Shown here: positions 30,612 to 42,451 of the stretch, in pieces
Layout: each line of letters opens with the position of its first letter
Position numbering within the stretch: position 1 is the first letter of the stretch
Assembly: GCA_900291925.1 (NCBI GenBank)
Contig: UWYS01000002.1
Span: forward strand, 744,001-808,000
Source: Thecaphora thlaspeos
Taxonomy: Eukaryota; Basidiomycota; Ustilaginomycetes; Urocystidales; Glomosporiaceae
Length of the DNA stretch: 64,000 nucleotides
Direction of reading: 5' to 3'
Notes under the pieces: generated by a model
The model's database searches: none
Seen by the model: only the letters and a program-made list of their open reading frames with translations
Told to the model about the DNA's origin: nothing
Made by a program: the position numbers and the translations under genes

Positions 30612-32495
30612 TCAGGCGTCGTCGTCATCGGCCGGCGGCCCAGTGCGACGGTCAACCTCCTCCCTGGCGGCCGAGACGGCCTTCCTCGTCCTCCTGGCCG
30701 CTATGCGGTATAGATCCGCCAGCGTCAACTGCGAACTGGAATCGACAGCGTCCGTCGGGTCTTGGATTCCTTCCCCTTCCTCTTCGCTGCTGGTGCCCGT
30801 GAGTGTAGCTTGGCCGACCCTCGCATCGTCAGCAAAGCGTAGGAGTAGTCGGGCGGGGTAGTCGATCTCCTGCTCGTCATGGTCGCTGTCGTCGTCGCTG
30901 CTACTGCTGCTGCTGCCACTGCTGCGGGCTGCAAGGAAGAGGCGACGGCTCGATGACGCCGTGCGTTGACCGTTCGCATCCACGTCGTCGTCGCCGCTGC
31001 TCGAATCCTGCAGACGACCGCTCAAGATCTGCCTCCTGGCGTGTGCGTACTCGTCTCTCCCTTGATGGACCTCTTCCAGCGCTGCGTGCAGTGGTCCAGA
31101 GGTGGTGTCGAGCCAAGGTTTGAGTCCCGTCGTCGTGCCTTTGTTGCCGCCGAACCAAGGGGCCATTTCGACCCGCGGTTCTTCCGTCTCTGTATCGACG
31201 TCCAGAACGCCGCTGGCGGGGTTGAGGCCGAGACGTTCCCTCGCTCGCAGTCTGACGACGTCGCCGCGCGATAGACCGCCGAGGACGCGGCGACTAACGA
31301 CCTTGCGTTGCTTAGTAGCTTGCGACGGGTCGCCAGCCGCGGGTCTCTCGCGCTCGGAAGTCTGCGAGTTGTTGTCGTCCGCTCCGGCTTCGACTTCATC
31401 ATTAGCCTGGGAACCGTCTTCTTCCGCCTGCTCGTACCGCACAGCGACGGCCGTTGCCACCTGATCGAGCAACCGGTCGGCCTTCATCCTGGACGTGAGT
31501 TTGGACGCAGGGAAGGTGCGCGGCATTCGAGTCGCCTTGTCGGTCGACGGGATCACGTCAAAGATGGGGCTGCCCTCTTCTCCCTTTAACTTGTAGTTGG
31601 ATGCCGCCGCTTCGATCCTCGGGTGTCTGGTCGACTGCTGTAGCGTGTCGACGCCTTTTCTCCAGCCGTGCCGTGGCCTCTTGTCCTTAGCAGGAAAGAG
31701 CCGCTGTCGCGTCGGCGATGTCTCCTCGTCGGCGAAGCAGCCGCTGATGCCGCAGAGCCTGCGGAGGACGTAGATGAGGTCGGCTTCGGGCCGAGGCCCA
31801 TCGGCGCCTCGCGGCAGAGGTGCAGGCCGGCTGGTCCGTAGAGCATCGGCGCAGTGTTGCGGCAGCCTGAGAAGGAGGTCGAGGATGTCGGCTTCCACCT
31901 TGATCGTCTCCATGGGCCTGCGCATGTGTGCGACGCCGACGCCAGACTCTGGATAGAGCTGCGTGTCCCACAGGACGAAGAGGCCGAAGACAACTCCGAG
32001 GGCCGCAAGAACCTCGTCGGTCTCCAGCGACGATGACGGCGACAGCGAGGAGGGTGACGGCCGTTGTGAGCCTGTGATCTTGTCGGCCAGCGGTGCGATC
32101 CGCTCGAGGAGGACGCGGGCGATCGTCTGGCAGAAGCCCGCCTGTGTGTCGGGATGGTCGCCGTAGGCAAAGTGGACGTAGTCCCAGCCTCCTTCGAGCC
32201 AGCTCTGCGTAAAGACCTGGAAGGGCGAGGGCGTGGCCTGGCCGCCGTTGTTGGTGGCGGCAGTGGCAGTGGCAGCCTGTGCGGAGTACGAAACCGACTG
32301 GCTACGCCAGCGCCGGGAAAAGTCTCGGAGCAGGGCGTCGACGTCGGAGCGCAGCGGCTCGACGAAGCTGGCGTCGTTCGGAAGATCCGACAGGCTAACG
32401 GGCAGCAGGGTGAGGTTGCGCACCTGCAACGGCTGAGGCTGCAGCGGCGGCGACCCAAAGCGGGTAGGACCGTTCCATCTTTTGCGGCTAGTCAT
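30612..32495 (-). CDS. SNAPC1/SNAP43-like protein (snRNA-activating complex subunit), tentative
   Basis: Single exon, 627 residues from the ATG at 32495 (10 more if 32525 is used). The N-terminal ~250 residues resemble the SNAPC1 family in order and spacing: DVDALLRDFSRRW, then FTQSWLEGGWDYVHFAYG, 'FCQTIARVLLERI', VVFGLFVLWDTQLYP, IKVEADILDLLLRLP and ADLIYVLRRLCGIS. In metazoans this subunit bridges the complex that starts snRNA transcription; in fungi the role is inferred. The C-terminal half is disordered, rich in Ser/Asp/Arg, with SSGSSSSSSDDDSDHDEQE near the end. The 3' end lies only 77 bases from the IBA57 stop (tail-to-tail). The assignment rests on motif order and is moderate. Confidence 0.6.
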   Translation of the reverse strand: MTSRKRWNGPTRFGSPPLQPQPLQVRNLTLLPVSLSDLPNDASFVEPLRSDVDALLRDFSRRWRSQSVSYSAQAATATAATNNGGQATPSPFQVFTQSWLEGGWDYVHFAYGDHPDTQAGFCQTIARVLLERIAPLADKITGSQRPSPSSLSPSSSLETDEVLAALGVVFGLFVLWDTQLYPESGVGVAHMRRPMETIKVEADILDLLLRLPQHCADALRTSRPAPLPRGADGPRPEADLIYVLRRLCGISGCFADEETSPTRQRLFPAKDKRPRHGWRKGVDTLQQSTRHPRIEAAASNYKLKGEEGSPIFDVIPSTDKATRMPRTFPASKLTSRMKADRLLDQVATAVAVRYEQAEEDGSQANDEVEAGADDNNSQTSERERPAAGDPSQATKQRKVVSRRVLGGLSRGDVVRLRARERLGLNPASGVLDVDTETEEPRVEMAPWFGGNKGTTTGLKPWLDTTSGPLHAALEEVHQGRDEYAHARRQILSGRLQDSSSGDDDVDANGQRTASSSRRLFLAARSSGSSSSSSDDDSDHDEQEIDYPARLLLRFADDARVGQATLTGTSSEEEGEGIQDPTDAVDSSSQLTLADLYRIAARRTRKAVSAAREEVDRRTGPPADDDDA

Positions 32496-32860
32496 TGGGG
32501 CTTGGTGCAAGCACAGCCATAGCACGGAGGCGGCGATGGCGACGGAGCGACAGACGACTGCGGTAAGCCTGCGGTCGAGGCGAGGCGCGGGGAGAGGAGC
32601 CTGCCCTGGCTGTGGGACGCGAGCGCAACAACGTTTCCGCCAGGTCAGGCCAGGCGGGCGCCGGCAGCCTGCTTTTGGTGTCGCATCCGTGCGTCACGCG
32701 GCGCGGGCGCGAAAAGGCAGGCAGGCTAGAGCGGTCCCACCGCCTATCCATCCACCCTCCCCTTCCCCTCGTTGCCTCTCTCACCTCCATCAAATCGACC
32801 CTATCTCAACATCCCGCTAGCCACCCTCTACGTACGCCACTATCACCGCAACCGCCAGCC
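32496..32860. promoter_or_regulatory. Divergent promoter region SNAPC1-like / HMG-box gene
   Basis: 365 bases between divergent start codons. The part nearest 32861 is C/T-rich leader (CCCTCCCCTTCCCCTCG). No further gene. Confidence 0.5.
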
Positions 32861-34072
32861 ATGTTCCAGCTCGCCCTTCTCACAAAAGCAGCCGCCCGTC
32901 CGCTGACGGCCAGGGCCCTCCTCCCTAGCCTGACCCGCCCCGTCTCGCTCCCCCGGGCCACTGCCTCGTTCGCAACCCCCGCCACGAAGACGGCCTCCAA
33001 GGCATCGGAAGGAATCGACGTGGCCGCTGCGCCCAAGGCCAAGAAGGCGACTTCCGCAACCAAGGCCACCCGGTCCACCACCACCAAGTTGACCAACAAG
33101 AAGGCGGCAGCGGCCAACAAGCCAAAGGGCAAGCCCGGTCCCAAACCCAAGAAGGCCAAGAACGAGCCCAAGCTCAAGCCGTGGCAGGCGCGTGGCCCCG
33201 ATGGAAAGCTTCGTGAGTACGCCTCCGCTCGACCCTATCCGTTGTTCCCTCCCATGAGTTGGTGCTGATCTGGCCAGCTTCTCTTTCCTTCTCCACACCC
33301 ACCGCGCGCACGCACCCTCGCTTTGACGACCGACAGTGCCCCTTCCCTCGGCGACTAGGCCCACCCTGCGTGCGTCGTTCCTCATCTACATGGCCGAGCG
33401 GCTGCCGACGTTCAAGGGCGTATCGGAGTTCCAGAAGCCTAGTGTCAAGGGTGACGGACAGGTGCTCGACATCGTAAAGGCCTCGAAGAAGGTCGGAGAG
33501 GAGTGGAAGGCGCTTTCGGCTTCGGAAAAGAAGGTGAGCTGAGCCGTTTCGGCACCGGCCTCGATGCTGCAGGCGACAATGGGTCACCTCTGCAGACCCG
33601 GAGCTGTGGGCGCTCTTAGCTGACGGACTTTTCTTTTTGATCCTCCTCCCCTTGTCCTCTCCGCGCGCGCACCAAACCCCCGCAGAAATACGAGGACATC
33701 CACGAAAAGGAGAAGGCCGAATATGTCAAGGCCCTCGCACACTGGAAGGCCACCCTGACGGCCGAGGACATCCGGCGCCAGAATGCCTACATTTCTGCGC
33801 AGCGCAAGAAGGGCATCAAGGGCGTCGCGCTCCTCCGCGACCCGGCCAAGCCGAAGCGACCCAACTCGGCCTTTTTCGAGTACCTGGCCGAGCTAAGGTC
33901 GCAGGACAACACGGGCGCTTACCCCACCGATATTGCCAGGAAGGGAGGCGAGACCTGGAAGACGATGAGCGCCAACGCAAAGGCCCCCTACGAGCAGAAG
34001 GCGGCGGGCGCCATGGAGCAGTACAGGAAGGATCTCGAGGACTACACCCGTGCCAAGGAGGCGCAACTCTAA
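32861..34072 (+). CDS. Mitochondrial HMG-box protein (Abf2/TFAM-like)
   Basis: Three exons: 32861-33212, 33337-33533 and 33686-34072, giving 311 residues. Residues 1-40 are an Arg/Ala/Ser-rich targeting peptide (MFQLALLTKAAARPLTARALLPSL...). A long Lys/Ala/Pro linker (about residues 48-115) carries histone-H1-like runs. Two HMG-like boxes follow: a degenerate first box (RPTLRASFLIYMAERLP...VGEEWKALSASEKKKYED) and a clearer second one (KPKRPNSAFFEYLAELRSQ...KGGETWKTMSANAKAPYEQ). This layout fits mtDNA-packaging proteins of the Abf2/TFAM type. Function in nucleoid packaging is inferred. MIP1 lies 18 kb away in the same window, without an operon-like link. Confidence 0.8.
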
Positions 34073-34809
34073 TCTCAAATCGATGCGGCATCGTAAGGAG
34101 CGGATGGCTGAGCGGGCCGACGAAGGAATGAGGGAAACGTGAACCTCTGCTGCTTTGCATCGCCGTCACCTGTCACATTACTGTTCTCTTTTCCTCTGGC
34201 ATCGGGCAGACGCTTGCAAGCAATGCAACTTTATTCATCCAAGCTTTGCCTTGGTCGCGGCAAGCAAGCAGGGTCGCTTGAGCAGACGGACGATGCCGGG
34301 TCGTCCACTCGCGAGACGGGTGGCGCTCATCCCTTCTAAAGAGGGCGTTGCAATCGGCGCACAAGGCCCCGGTAAGTCTCGATCCAGACCTCTGCCGTTG
34401 ATCGAAACCCACTTAATGTCGCACCTCGCTCGGCTCGTTTGGCTCGACATGGTCACGCCGTTCAGAGTCAATCCGAGCACACGCGCAGGTTCGGCTTCCC
34501 TCTTGTGCTCCTCTGACAGTCGAGGCAACCAGAATGAATGGGTGAGACGGAAGAATCTCGAGGTATTTGCATCACACCCGTCCACACAGCACGCGCCGCG
34601 TCAAGAGAAAAAAAAAAAACGTGGCCCAGCCAGCCGCAGAGGGTCCGTCGTCTCTACGACCACGCGCACAGGCCTTCTCCGAAACGACATACGGTCGGGA
34701 CGTCGCAAGCTTATCCGATCATTGCTCGATGCGGGCGTATACACATCGTTCAGATCCTACTCCTGCTCCTCATCTTTTCTACCCGTCTATCGTCTCCGCC
34801 ACCGGTCAG
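34073..34809. other. Convergent 3' region HMG-box gene / PGI1
   Basis: About 740 bases between tail-to-tail genes. An A-tract sits at 34608-34619 and AT-richer sequence near 34200-34240. Open frames across it have no support. Confidence 0.4.
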
Positions 34810-36604
34810 TCACTTCTGCGAGCTGTTGTTGAGGAAGAACTTGAGCAGGCCGCTGGTGCTCGAGTCGTGCCCGGCGCCGTCGACCTTGGAGGCGTCCTTG
34901 CCCTGGAGGAGCGGGAGGATCTTCTTGGCGAGGACCTTGCCGAGCTCGACGCCCATCTGGTCGTACGAGTTGATGCTCCAGATGAAGCCTTGGACAGCAA
35001 TCTTGTGCTCATAGAGGGCGATCAGTGCGCCGAGGGCGGCGGGCGTGATCTTCTGGAGCATGATCGAGTTGGTCGGTCGGTTGCCCTCAAACACCTTGGA
35101 CTTGACGAGGAACTCGTTCTTGGCCCCCGAGACGCCGAGCTCGCTGCGCACCTCGTCCTCCGACTTGCCAAACGCCAGGGCCTCGGGCTGCGCGAAGAAG
35201 TTGGAGAGGAGGATCTCGTGGTGCTCGCCGATGCGGTTGTGCGTCTCGACGGGGGCGATAAAGTCGCAAGGGGTCAGCTTGGTGCCCTGGTGAATCAGCT
35301 GGTAGAAGGCGTGCTGGCCGTTGGTGCCCGCCTGACCCCAGATGATGGGGCCCGTGTGGTAGTCGACGCGCTCCGAGTCCTTGGTGATGAACTTGCCGTT
35401 CGACTCCATGTCTCCCTGTGGTGCGATCGGCGGTCACGAGGGGGTGGGGCGAGGTCGGTACATCGATGCCAGCGAGGCCTTTCTTCTTCCCGCCGTGTCC
35501 CTCTCGCTCTCCGCCTCCCTCGCCGCGTGCACTCACCTGCTGGAAGTAGTCGGCAAACTTGTGCATGTACTGGTCGTAGGGAAGGATGGCCTGGGTCTCG
35601 GACTTGAAGAAGTCGTTGTACCAGATGCCGATGAGGGCAAGAATGACGGGGAGGTTGTCCTTGAGTTCGGCGTCCCTGAAGTGGAGGTCCATCTCGTGGG
35701 CGCCGCGGAGGAGCTGCTCGAAGTGCTCGTAGCCGACAACGAGGGCGATGCTGAGCCCGATGGCGCTCCAGAGCGAGTAGCGTCCGCCGACCCAGTCCCA
35801 GAACTTGAACATGTTTTCCTTTGCGATGCCAAAGTCTGTGGCCGCCTTGACGTTTGTGCTGAGGGCGACAAAATGCTTTGCGACGTGGGCCTTGTCCTTG
35901 GCCGCCTCGAGGAACCAGTCGCGCGCGGTGGTGGCGTTGGTGATCGTCTCCTGAGTGGTGAAGGTCTTCGATGCGACGATGAAGAGGGTCGTCTCAGGGT
36001 CGCAGACGCGCAGGGTCTCGGCCATATGGGTGCCGTCGATGTTGGAGACAAAGTGTGCGTTGAGGTCGCGCTTGGCGTAGGGCTTGAGGGCCTCGGTGAC
36101 CATGACGGGGCCGAGGTCGGAGCCGCCGATGCCGATGTTGACGATGCTTTTGATGGGCTTGCCGGTGTAGCCCTTCCACTCACCCGATCGGACGGCGTCG
36201 GAGAAGCTGCGCATGTGCTCGAGCTCGGGCTTGACCTCGTCGACGCCCTTCTCTTTGATGTTGAGCTCTCCCTCTACGTCGCGGAGGGCGACATGGAGGA
36301 CGGCGCGGTCCTCGGACGTGTTGATGTGGTCGCCGGCAAACATGGCGTCGATCTGCTTCTTGACCTCTGCCTCCTGGGCGAGCGAGAGGAGCTGGCCGAA
36401 GATCTCATCGTCGACGAGGTTTTTGGAGAAGTCGACGAGGATGCAAACGTCAGTCTTTTGCGACTTCCACTCGCGGGAGTAGGTGTCGAATCGCTTGGGG
36501 TCGGCGCTGAAGGCCTGGGTGAGGTTGAACTGCTTGCCCCTGGACTCGTAGAGCTGCTGGAGCTTCTGCCACGAAGGCTGTGCGGATGCGAGCTTGTGGG
36601 CCAT
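34810..36604 (-). CDS. PGI1: Glucose-6-phosphate isomerase
   Basis: Interconverts glucose-6-phosphate and fructose-6-phosphate in glycolysis and gluconeogenesis; cytosolic. Two exons, 36604-35537 (356 codons) and 35415-34810 (202 codons), separated by a 121-nt GT-AG intron after KFADYFQQ. The total of 557 residues is the normal family size. Signatures: '[17 protein letters not shown]' (phosphate binding), '[19 protein letters not shown]' (PGI signature 1), GDMESNGKF at the start of exon 2, then [20 protein letters not shown], the conserved ETHNRIG-type region and [18 protein letters not shown] (signature 2). All regions expected for an active enzyme are present. A (CT)27 repeat lies about 280 bases upstream. 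Confidence 0.96.
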
Positions 36605-36880
36605 GGTGACGATGTACGGGAGTTGGTGGGCGGGAGGTGATGGAGGGAAAGGAAGGTGGTGGTGGGAAGGGGGGTGAGGTTTCAAGGAGCGGAAGAAAGA
36701 AGATGAGAACGGCGACGGATCGATTCCGCTGAGTTTGCCAGCCGGAGGGGGGCCGCTGGGGGCTGGGACACCTGGCCACTGTGACGCACGTATCGGCGGC
36801 GGACCTTGCTCTATGATGGCCTAACCTGAGCGCGTTGGCCCGAGCACCGCATTTCTCGCGCTTCGCGGGGCTTCCCTCGC

Positions 36881-36940
<60 letters not shown>

Positions 36941-37321
36941 CCTCTCTTTCGCTCTCTCTGCCCTGCCTCTCGCACGCGGCAATCTCGCGCACCAGCCTGA
37001 CCCGGCAAAAGGGGATCTCCAAGCAGTCCTTACTCTCGCAACGTTCTTCCTTTCGGATGAGTAGGAAACGTGCTCCGGGATAGGCGCTTGGCTCCCGAGG
37101 GCTGGTCCGAGGATGGCGAGAACAACGTAAGGGTCGAGCTATCGGCCACAGCGTAGGCCGTGCGGGAGCAAGGTGATCGGACCGTGCCTCCGGAAATTGT
37201 GGAATTTTGGAAGTGCAGGGCCGAGGACGCTTCGCCCTCTCACCACCAACATCCCTCAGCAGCATCTACAGCAACCCACGGCTCCGCCCCCCCTCCTCCC
37301 TTCTCTGCCGCACCAGCAACC
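36605..37321. promoter_or_regulatory. Divergent promoter PGI1 / KHDC4-like gene with CT repeat
   Basis: 717 bases between divergent starts. The central (CT)27 tract at 36885-36938 reads as (GA)n on the PGI1 strand and is a candidate nucleosome-depleted or GAGA-type element. Sequence near 37280-37320 is a C/T-rich leader. Confidence 0.55.
36885..36938. repeat. (CT)27 microsatellite
   Basis: Uninterrupted CT dinucleotide run of 54 bases in the PGI1/KHDC4-like divergent promoter, followed by a degenerate CTCT tail to about 36960. Confidence 0.95.
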
Positions 37322-38859
37322 ATGTGCAGCAGGTGGGACAGCCAGCCCGCCGATTCAAAGGCAGACGCGGCCGCAGCAGGTAAGTCTAACGCTCAAAGAG
37401 CAGTCCGCATATCCATCCAGCGTCGTGACCGTACGTATGTAGCTCACCGGCCGCTCGTCTCCTTTGCCTGCCTCGCTCGTCCGCATCCATCTCAGCCGCC
37501 GCCGCTGCCGCCAAGATTGCCGCACAGTTCGCTCCGCCACCCAGCGCCGCCTCCTCCGCGAACGGCTCCGCCGTTCCGGGCGACCCTCGAAGGTCTGCCG
37601 GTCGCGAGCACTCGGACAAGGACCGCAAGGTCGCCGACGCCCACGATGCCGAGTTCACGCATGATATTGAGATCAACGATCAGCGCAACCGCTACATGCT
37701 CACAAAGGGGCAGACGCAGCAGATGGTGCACAAGGAGACTGGCGCCGTCGTCACCACAAAGGGCACTTGGTACCCGGACAAGAGTCTCGCCACGCCAGAG
37801 GACCCGCCTCTCTTCCTCCACATCAGCGCCAACACAAAGGAGATCTTCGAGAGCGCCATCAAGCGCATCGAGGAGCTCATGGCGCAAGATGTGCCCCAGC
37901 TGGTCGAGGATCGACACCAGCGCCGGCTCGACTACGAGGCGCAGCGACCGCCGCCGCGCGAGAGGACGCGCTGGCCCGAGGAAATGCTCCCAATCAATCT
38001 CGAATCGCTGCGCAACTTCAACGTCCGCTCAAAGATTGTCGGACCCGGCGGCATCTTTGTCAAGTACATCCAGAGCGAGACGGGGACGCGCGTCCAGATC
38101 AAGGGCGTAGGGTCCGGCTTCATCGAGACCGAGACGGGGCGCGAGGCCGACGAGCCCATGCACATCAATGTCGCCGGCCCGTCTGACGAGCAGATCAAGG
38201 CCGCCATGACGCTCGCCGAGGATCTCCTGGACGCCGTCAAGACCGAATGGGCAAAGACTCACGATGCAATGGGCATGGGCACAGGCGGCGGGTTCGGGCC
38301 TGGACCGGCAGGGCCGAGGGGCTACGGGCCCGGGCCGGGAGCTGGGCCGTACGGCGGTCCCGGCGGACCGGGAGGGTATGGAGGGCAGGGCGGCTGGGGC
38401 GGAGCGCCGCAGCAGGGGCAGGCGCAGTGGAATCCAGGCTACCAGCAGCACGGTAGCGGCGGCGGCGCTCAACCGCCTATGCCGGACGGCAACCCTCCGC
38501 CCCCACCGCCTCCCGAGGACGATGCGCCGCCACCCCCTCCTTCAGACGCCTACGGTCAGCAACCGGCGGCGGCGGCGGCGACCAAGTACGGCGGCGACTA
38601 TCAGAGTCCAGCTCACGGGCGGCACGACCCGTACGCCTCGCGCTCGCGCAACCCCGGCGCTGTTGGTGGCGGAGCTGGTGCGACACCTTCGACGCCGGCC
38701 GCTGCCGCAGCGACGCCGGCTCTGAGCCCGGAAGAGGAGCAGCTGGAAAAGTACTGGAAGGAGTACAGGACGTGGGAGGATAGCTTTGTCGCCTACCACA
38801 GCCGGAAGCCGACGAAGGACGAAGGCGGACAAGACGTTCCGGCCAAGTACCGAAAGTAA
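37322..38859 (+). CDS. KHDC4/BLOM7-like KH-domain RNA-binding protein
   Basis: Two exons, 37322-37379 (19 codons plus one base) and 37496-38859, giving 473 residues. The core has two KH-type regions. The first spans about residues 80-170, IEINDQRNRYMLTKGQTQQM...VTTKGTWYPDKS and LFLHISANTKEIFESAIKRI. The second is the diagnostic NFNVRSKIVGPGGIFVKYIQ with VQIKGVGSGFIE. This pair matches KHDC4, a spliceosome-associated RNA-binding protein in animals and plants; the fungal role is inferred. After the KH domains comes Gly/Pro-rich low complexity (GPGPAGPRGYGPG..., PPPPPPPEDDAPPPPPSDAYG) and a C-terminal helix YWKEYRTWEDSFVAYHSRKP. The start is the first ATG after the leader. Confidence 0.82.
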
Positions 38860-39654
38860 GTTAGCTCATCGGCACACGGCGCATCGGTCCGCCTCCGACC
38901 TCTTGATCCGCTCTCTTCCGGCGCTGCTACCGTCGCTCGCCCCCCTTGTAGTTGTATCCTTAAAAGCTTCTCGCATGCCATCGAGGTGAAGCCTCCATCC
39001 GTCCCGATTCAGGCGGTCTTGCCCTGATAGTGTTGCCTCGGTGCTCGGGCGAACTCGAGTCGTAAATGAACCTGTCCAGCCCGCCGCGTGCAGATGGTTG
39101 CGGCTTCGTCTCGGGGACCTGGGCCTTCCGATCCGGCCGAGGAGGCGTCCAACGGCGATAAGAGGCCACTTGCAAATAATAATAATAATAATAGTAATAA
39201 TAAATTGCTCTCTGCCTCCACTTCTGCTCTCCCTCGTCTGGTACAGTATATACAGAGGCGGATGAAACGGGGCACGGTCTCTTTCTCTCGCCCGATGCTT
39301 GCCTGCGCCCTTGGTGCGGCGGCTGGCGTCGGGACGACCGAGCGCGAAAGAGGAGGCAGGACCCTCGCCTCTCAGAAATCACCAAATTCCTTCCTGTGTG
39401 CCTGCTCCTTGGTTGGGTACCCGCCTTGCCTGCCGTACCCTAGTCACCCCGTCCTCCTCGGTCCTCGGTCCTCGGCCCTTCCGTCATCCACCAACAACCC
39501 ACGACCACCACCCGGCAGCCTCGCCCGTCGTCCTCGGGTCGCGACCAAGCCCACGTCTGCGCCCAAGTCACAGTGTTGGTGGCGCTCCCGCCCCCCTTTT
39601 CTATCCTCCCGGCGACCGACCCGTCGTGGCTAACCACATCCGCACACAGTCGCA
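38860..39654. other. Intergenic region KHDC4-like - GSH1
   Basis: Holds the 3' flank of the KHDC4-like gene and the GSH1 promoter. An (AAT)n run at 39175-39204 and 'gtacagtatatacag' at 39241-39255 mark an AT-rich patch, likely a 3' UTR or terminator area. Toward 39655 the sequence is C/T-rich leader with GGTCCTCGGTCCTCGG-type repeats near 39460. Confidence 0.45.
39175..39204. repeat. (AAT)n microsatellite
   Basis: AATAATAATAAT-type run with one AGT interruption in the 3' flank of the KHDC4-like gene. Confidence 0.85.
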
Positions 39655-42002
39655 ATGGGCCTTCTCTCGCTGGGCACGCCGCTCGACTGGCCGTCGGCGC
39701 TCCCGCTCGCCTCGCACGTACGCAAGCACGGCATCGAGCAATTCCTCTCGCTTTGGAACAAGATCAAGGATCGCAAGGGCGACATCCTCCTCTGGGGCGA
39801 CGAGATCGAATACATCGTCGTAGCGTTCGACGACGAGACGAAGAACGCAAAGCTCTCCCTCAGGCAGGAAGAAATCCTCAAGTTTCTCAGCCAGAGCGAC
39901 CAGGAGACCAGGGAGGCTGCTCCCGGCCTCGCTAGCCAGATCCCCACCTTCCACCCAGAATACGGCAGGTTCATGCTCGAGAGCACGCCCGGCAGCCCAT
40001 ACGGCGCCAGCCCCAAGGAGCTGCGCGGCGTCGAGCGCAACATGCGCCTCCGCAGACAGATTGCACGCTCCCACCTTAAGCCCAACGAACTCCCCATCAC
40101 GCTCACCTCCTTCCCGCGGCTTGGCGTGACCGATGCGCCCTTCACCGAACCTCATTTTGAAGCCAACGGCAACGCCAGCAGGTCGATGTTCCTGCCCGAC
40201 GAGATCATCAACCCGCACGCTCGCTTCCCCACCCTCACTGCCAACATCCGCAAGCGTCGTGGCTCGAAGGTCGCCATCAACATGCCCATCTTCAAGGACG
40301 TCAACACGCCCAGCCCGTTCATCGACCCCTCGATTCCGTGGGACCGCGACCTCTTCCCCGAGGACAGGGAAGCCAGGGCCGGGGCGGCCAAGCCGGACCA
40401 CATCTACATGGACGCCATGGGCTTTGGAATGGGCTGCTGCTGCCTCCAGGTTACCTTCCAGGCGTGCTCGGTGCAGGAGGCGAGAACGGTCTACGACCAG
40501 CTGATCCCCGTCGGACCGTTGATGCTCGCGCTGACCGCCGCTTCGCCGGCCTACCGCGGCTACCTCGCCGACGTCGACTGCCGCTGGAATGTCATCTCGG
40601 CCGCCGTCGATGACCGCACGCCGCTGGAGCGGGATGAGGCGCCGCTGCTCTTGGATGACCACACACAGCGCGGAGGTCTTGACCACGACTCAATACGCAT
40701 GCAGAAGAGCCGCTACGACGCGGTCGACTCCTACCTCTCGCAGGACCCGCTCAATCGCAAGGAGTACAACGACAACCCGCTGCCGGTTAACGAGGAGCTG
40801 CGCCAGCACCTGCTCGACTCGGGCGTCGACGAGCTACTGGCCAACCACCTCTCGCACCTCTTTATTCGTGATCCGCTCGTCGTCTTCTCCGAAATGGTCG
40901 ACCAGGACGACAACCTCTCGACCGATCATTTCGAGAACCTGCAGTCGACCAACTGGCAGACGATGCGCTTCAAGCCGCCGCCGCCGGGCGGTCAGATTGG
41001 CTGGCGCGTCGAATTCCGCAGCATGGAGGTCCAAATCACCGACTTTGAGAATGCAGCGTTCAGCGTGTTCATTGTGCTGCTGACCCGGGCGATCCTCAGC
41101 TTCGGGCTCAACTTCTACATGCCCATTTCCAAGGTGGACGAGAACATGGACCGAGCACACCGGCGCGATGCAGTCAACACGGGGAAATTCTTCTTCCGCA
41201 AGGAAGTCTACCGAACACGGAACCGACACCACTCGCGGGCTAACTCCGCGCAGGGCGATCACGGTGACATCCGGTCGAGGTCGGCCTCGCGGACGGGATC
41301 AGGCCGGATGACGCCCGTCAACGGCCACGGCAACGCCGCAAGCGGGGACCGCTTCGGACAGCTGGCCTCGAGCTGGCCTCCGCTTGAGGACGAGTATGCC
41401 GAGTTCTCGATGGAAGAGCTGATCAACGGCAAGGTGAGTGCAGTGATGCTGCTGTCGAGAGAGTGGCGCCCGAAGTCGACCAGCTTGCACGGTAGATGGG
41501 CCCGGTTGCTGACCGCAATCATGCCCCGCCTCTTTGCACGTTGCTCTCCGTGCATCGCAGGGCGATGAGTTCCCCGGCTTGCTGACGCTGATCTACAACT
41601 ACCTCGATTCGCTCAACATCGACGTCGAGACGCGGTGCGAGATGGGCCTGTACCTCGAGCTGGTGGGAGCGCGGGCCAGCGGCTCGCTTATGACGACGGC
41701 CACCTGGATCCGCCAGTTTGTCCAGAGTCACCCAGAATACAAGAAGGACTCGGTCGTCTCGCAGACGATCAACTACGACGTGAGTGTGGGCCCCGGTCCG
41801 TCTTGCCTGCGGGATCGCCTGGAACCTCTGTGAGCCGCGTTTGGCTGACGTCGTGCCCTCGTTGTCGTGTGCACCGCCGCAACAGATGATCAAGAAGCTA
41901 GACGAGATCGAGAGGGGCGTGGTGGATGCGCCCGGGTACCTGCCGGCTGGCTACGCGCGGCGGCGGACGAGCCAGGAGACGAAGCCGGAGCTGAGGACGT
42001 AG
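39655..42002 (+). CDS. GSH1: Glutamate-cysteine ligase catalytic subunit
   Basis: ATP-dependent ligase for the first, rate-limiting step of glutathione synthesis (gamma-glutamylcysteine formation). Three exons: 39655-41433, 41561-41779 and 41886-42002, giving 704 residues. Family blocks: MGLLSLGTPLDWPSAL start, ILLWGDEIEYIVVAFD (active-site Glu region), GRFMLESTPGSPYG, IYMDAMGFGMGCCCLQVTFQ, SPAYRGYLADVDCRWNVIS, RFKPPPPGGQIGWRVEFRSMEVQ (ATP-binding region, split here) and KFFFRKEVYR. A ~70-residue Ser/Arg/Gly-rich insertion follows the FFFRKEVYR block. The C-terminus is encoded by two short exons (GDEFPGLLTLIYNYL..., MIKKLDEIERGV). Regulation is not visible in the sequence. Confidence 0.95.
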
Positions 42003-42451
42003 CATGGCGTGGCGTGATATTGTCAGCCCAGCTTAATCTATCCGGCCCTGTTTCACTAGATGTAAATGCTCCTTTGCAGCCAGCTCTCCGACTATTGCGC
42101 CAGCGGTCCTGCGTCCCGGTCCCGAGTAGTCCCGATGGCGGTTGTCAGAACGACGCGAGCGACGGCCGTACGAGAGTGGAACGATGAGCCATAGGCCTGG
42201 CCGTCTGTCTGTGTATGATGCGGGCATGCAGCCGAGCTGCTGACAAGGGTCCACGCATGCGGCCCGCGCCTCGCGCGATATCGATGCTTCAGCCGCCATG
42301 TCAGCGCAGCCTCGCCCCTGCCCTCGTGAAACGGCAGCCTTGTCGCGCTCTGCTCGCCTCTTTCTTGAACTCACTCAATCCACCGAGCAACCACCACGAT
42401 TGCCCCTCTGTGCATCACTGCACGTACAACACCCACTACTCACCATCCATC
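42003..42451. other. Intergenic region GSH1 - DUF1769 gene
   Basis: About 450 bases holding the GSH1 3' flank and the promoter of the next same-strand gene. The 60 bases before 42452 are CAC/ACC-rich leader. Nothing else seen. Confidence 0.45.

Noticed and set aside
35381..36640. 419-codon plus-strand open frame opposite PGI1
   Set aside because: Antisense shadow of PGI1; Val/Leu/Glu/Gly periodicity arises from the codon bias of the real gene.
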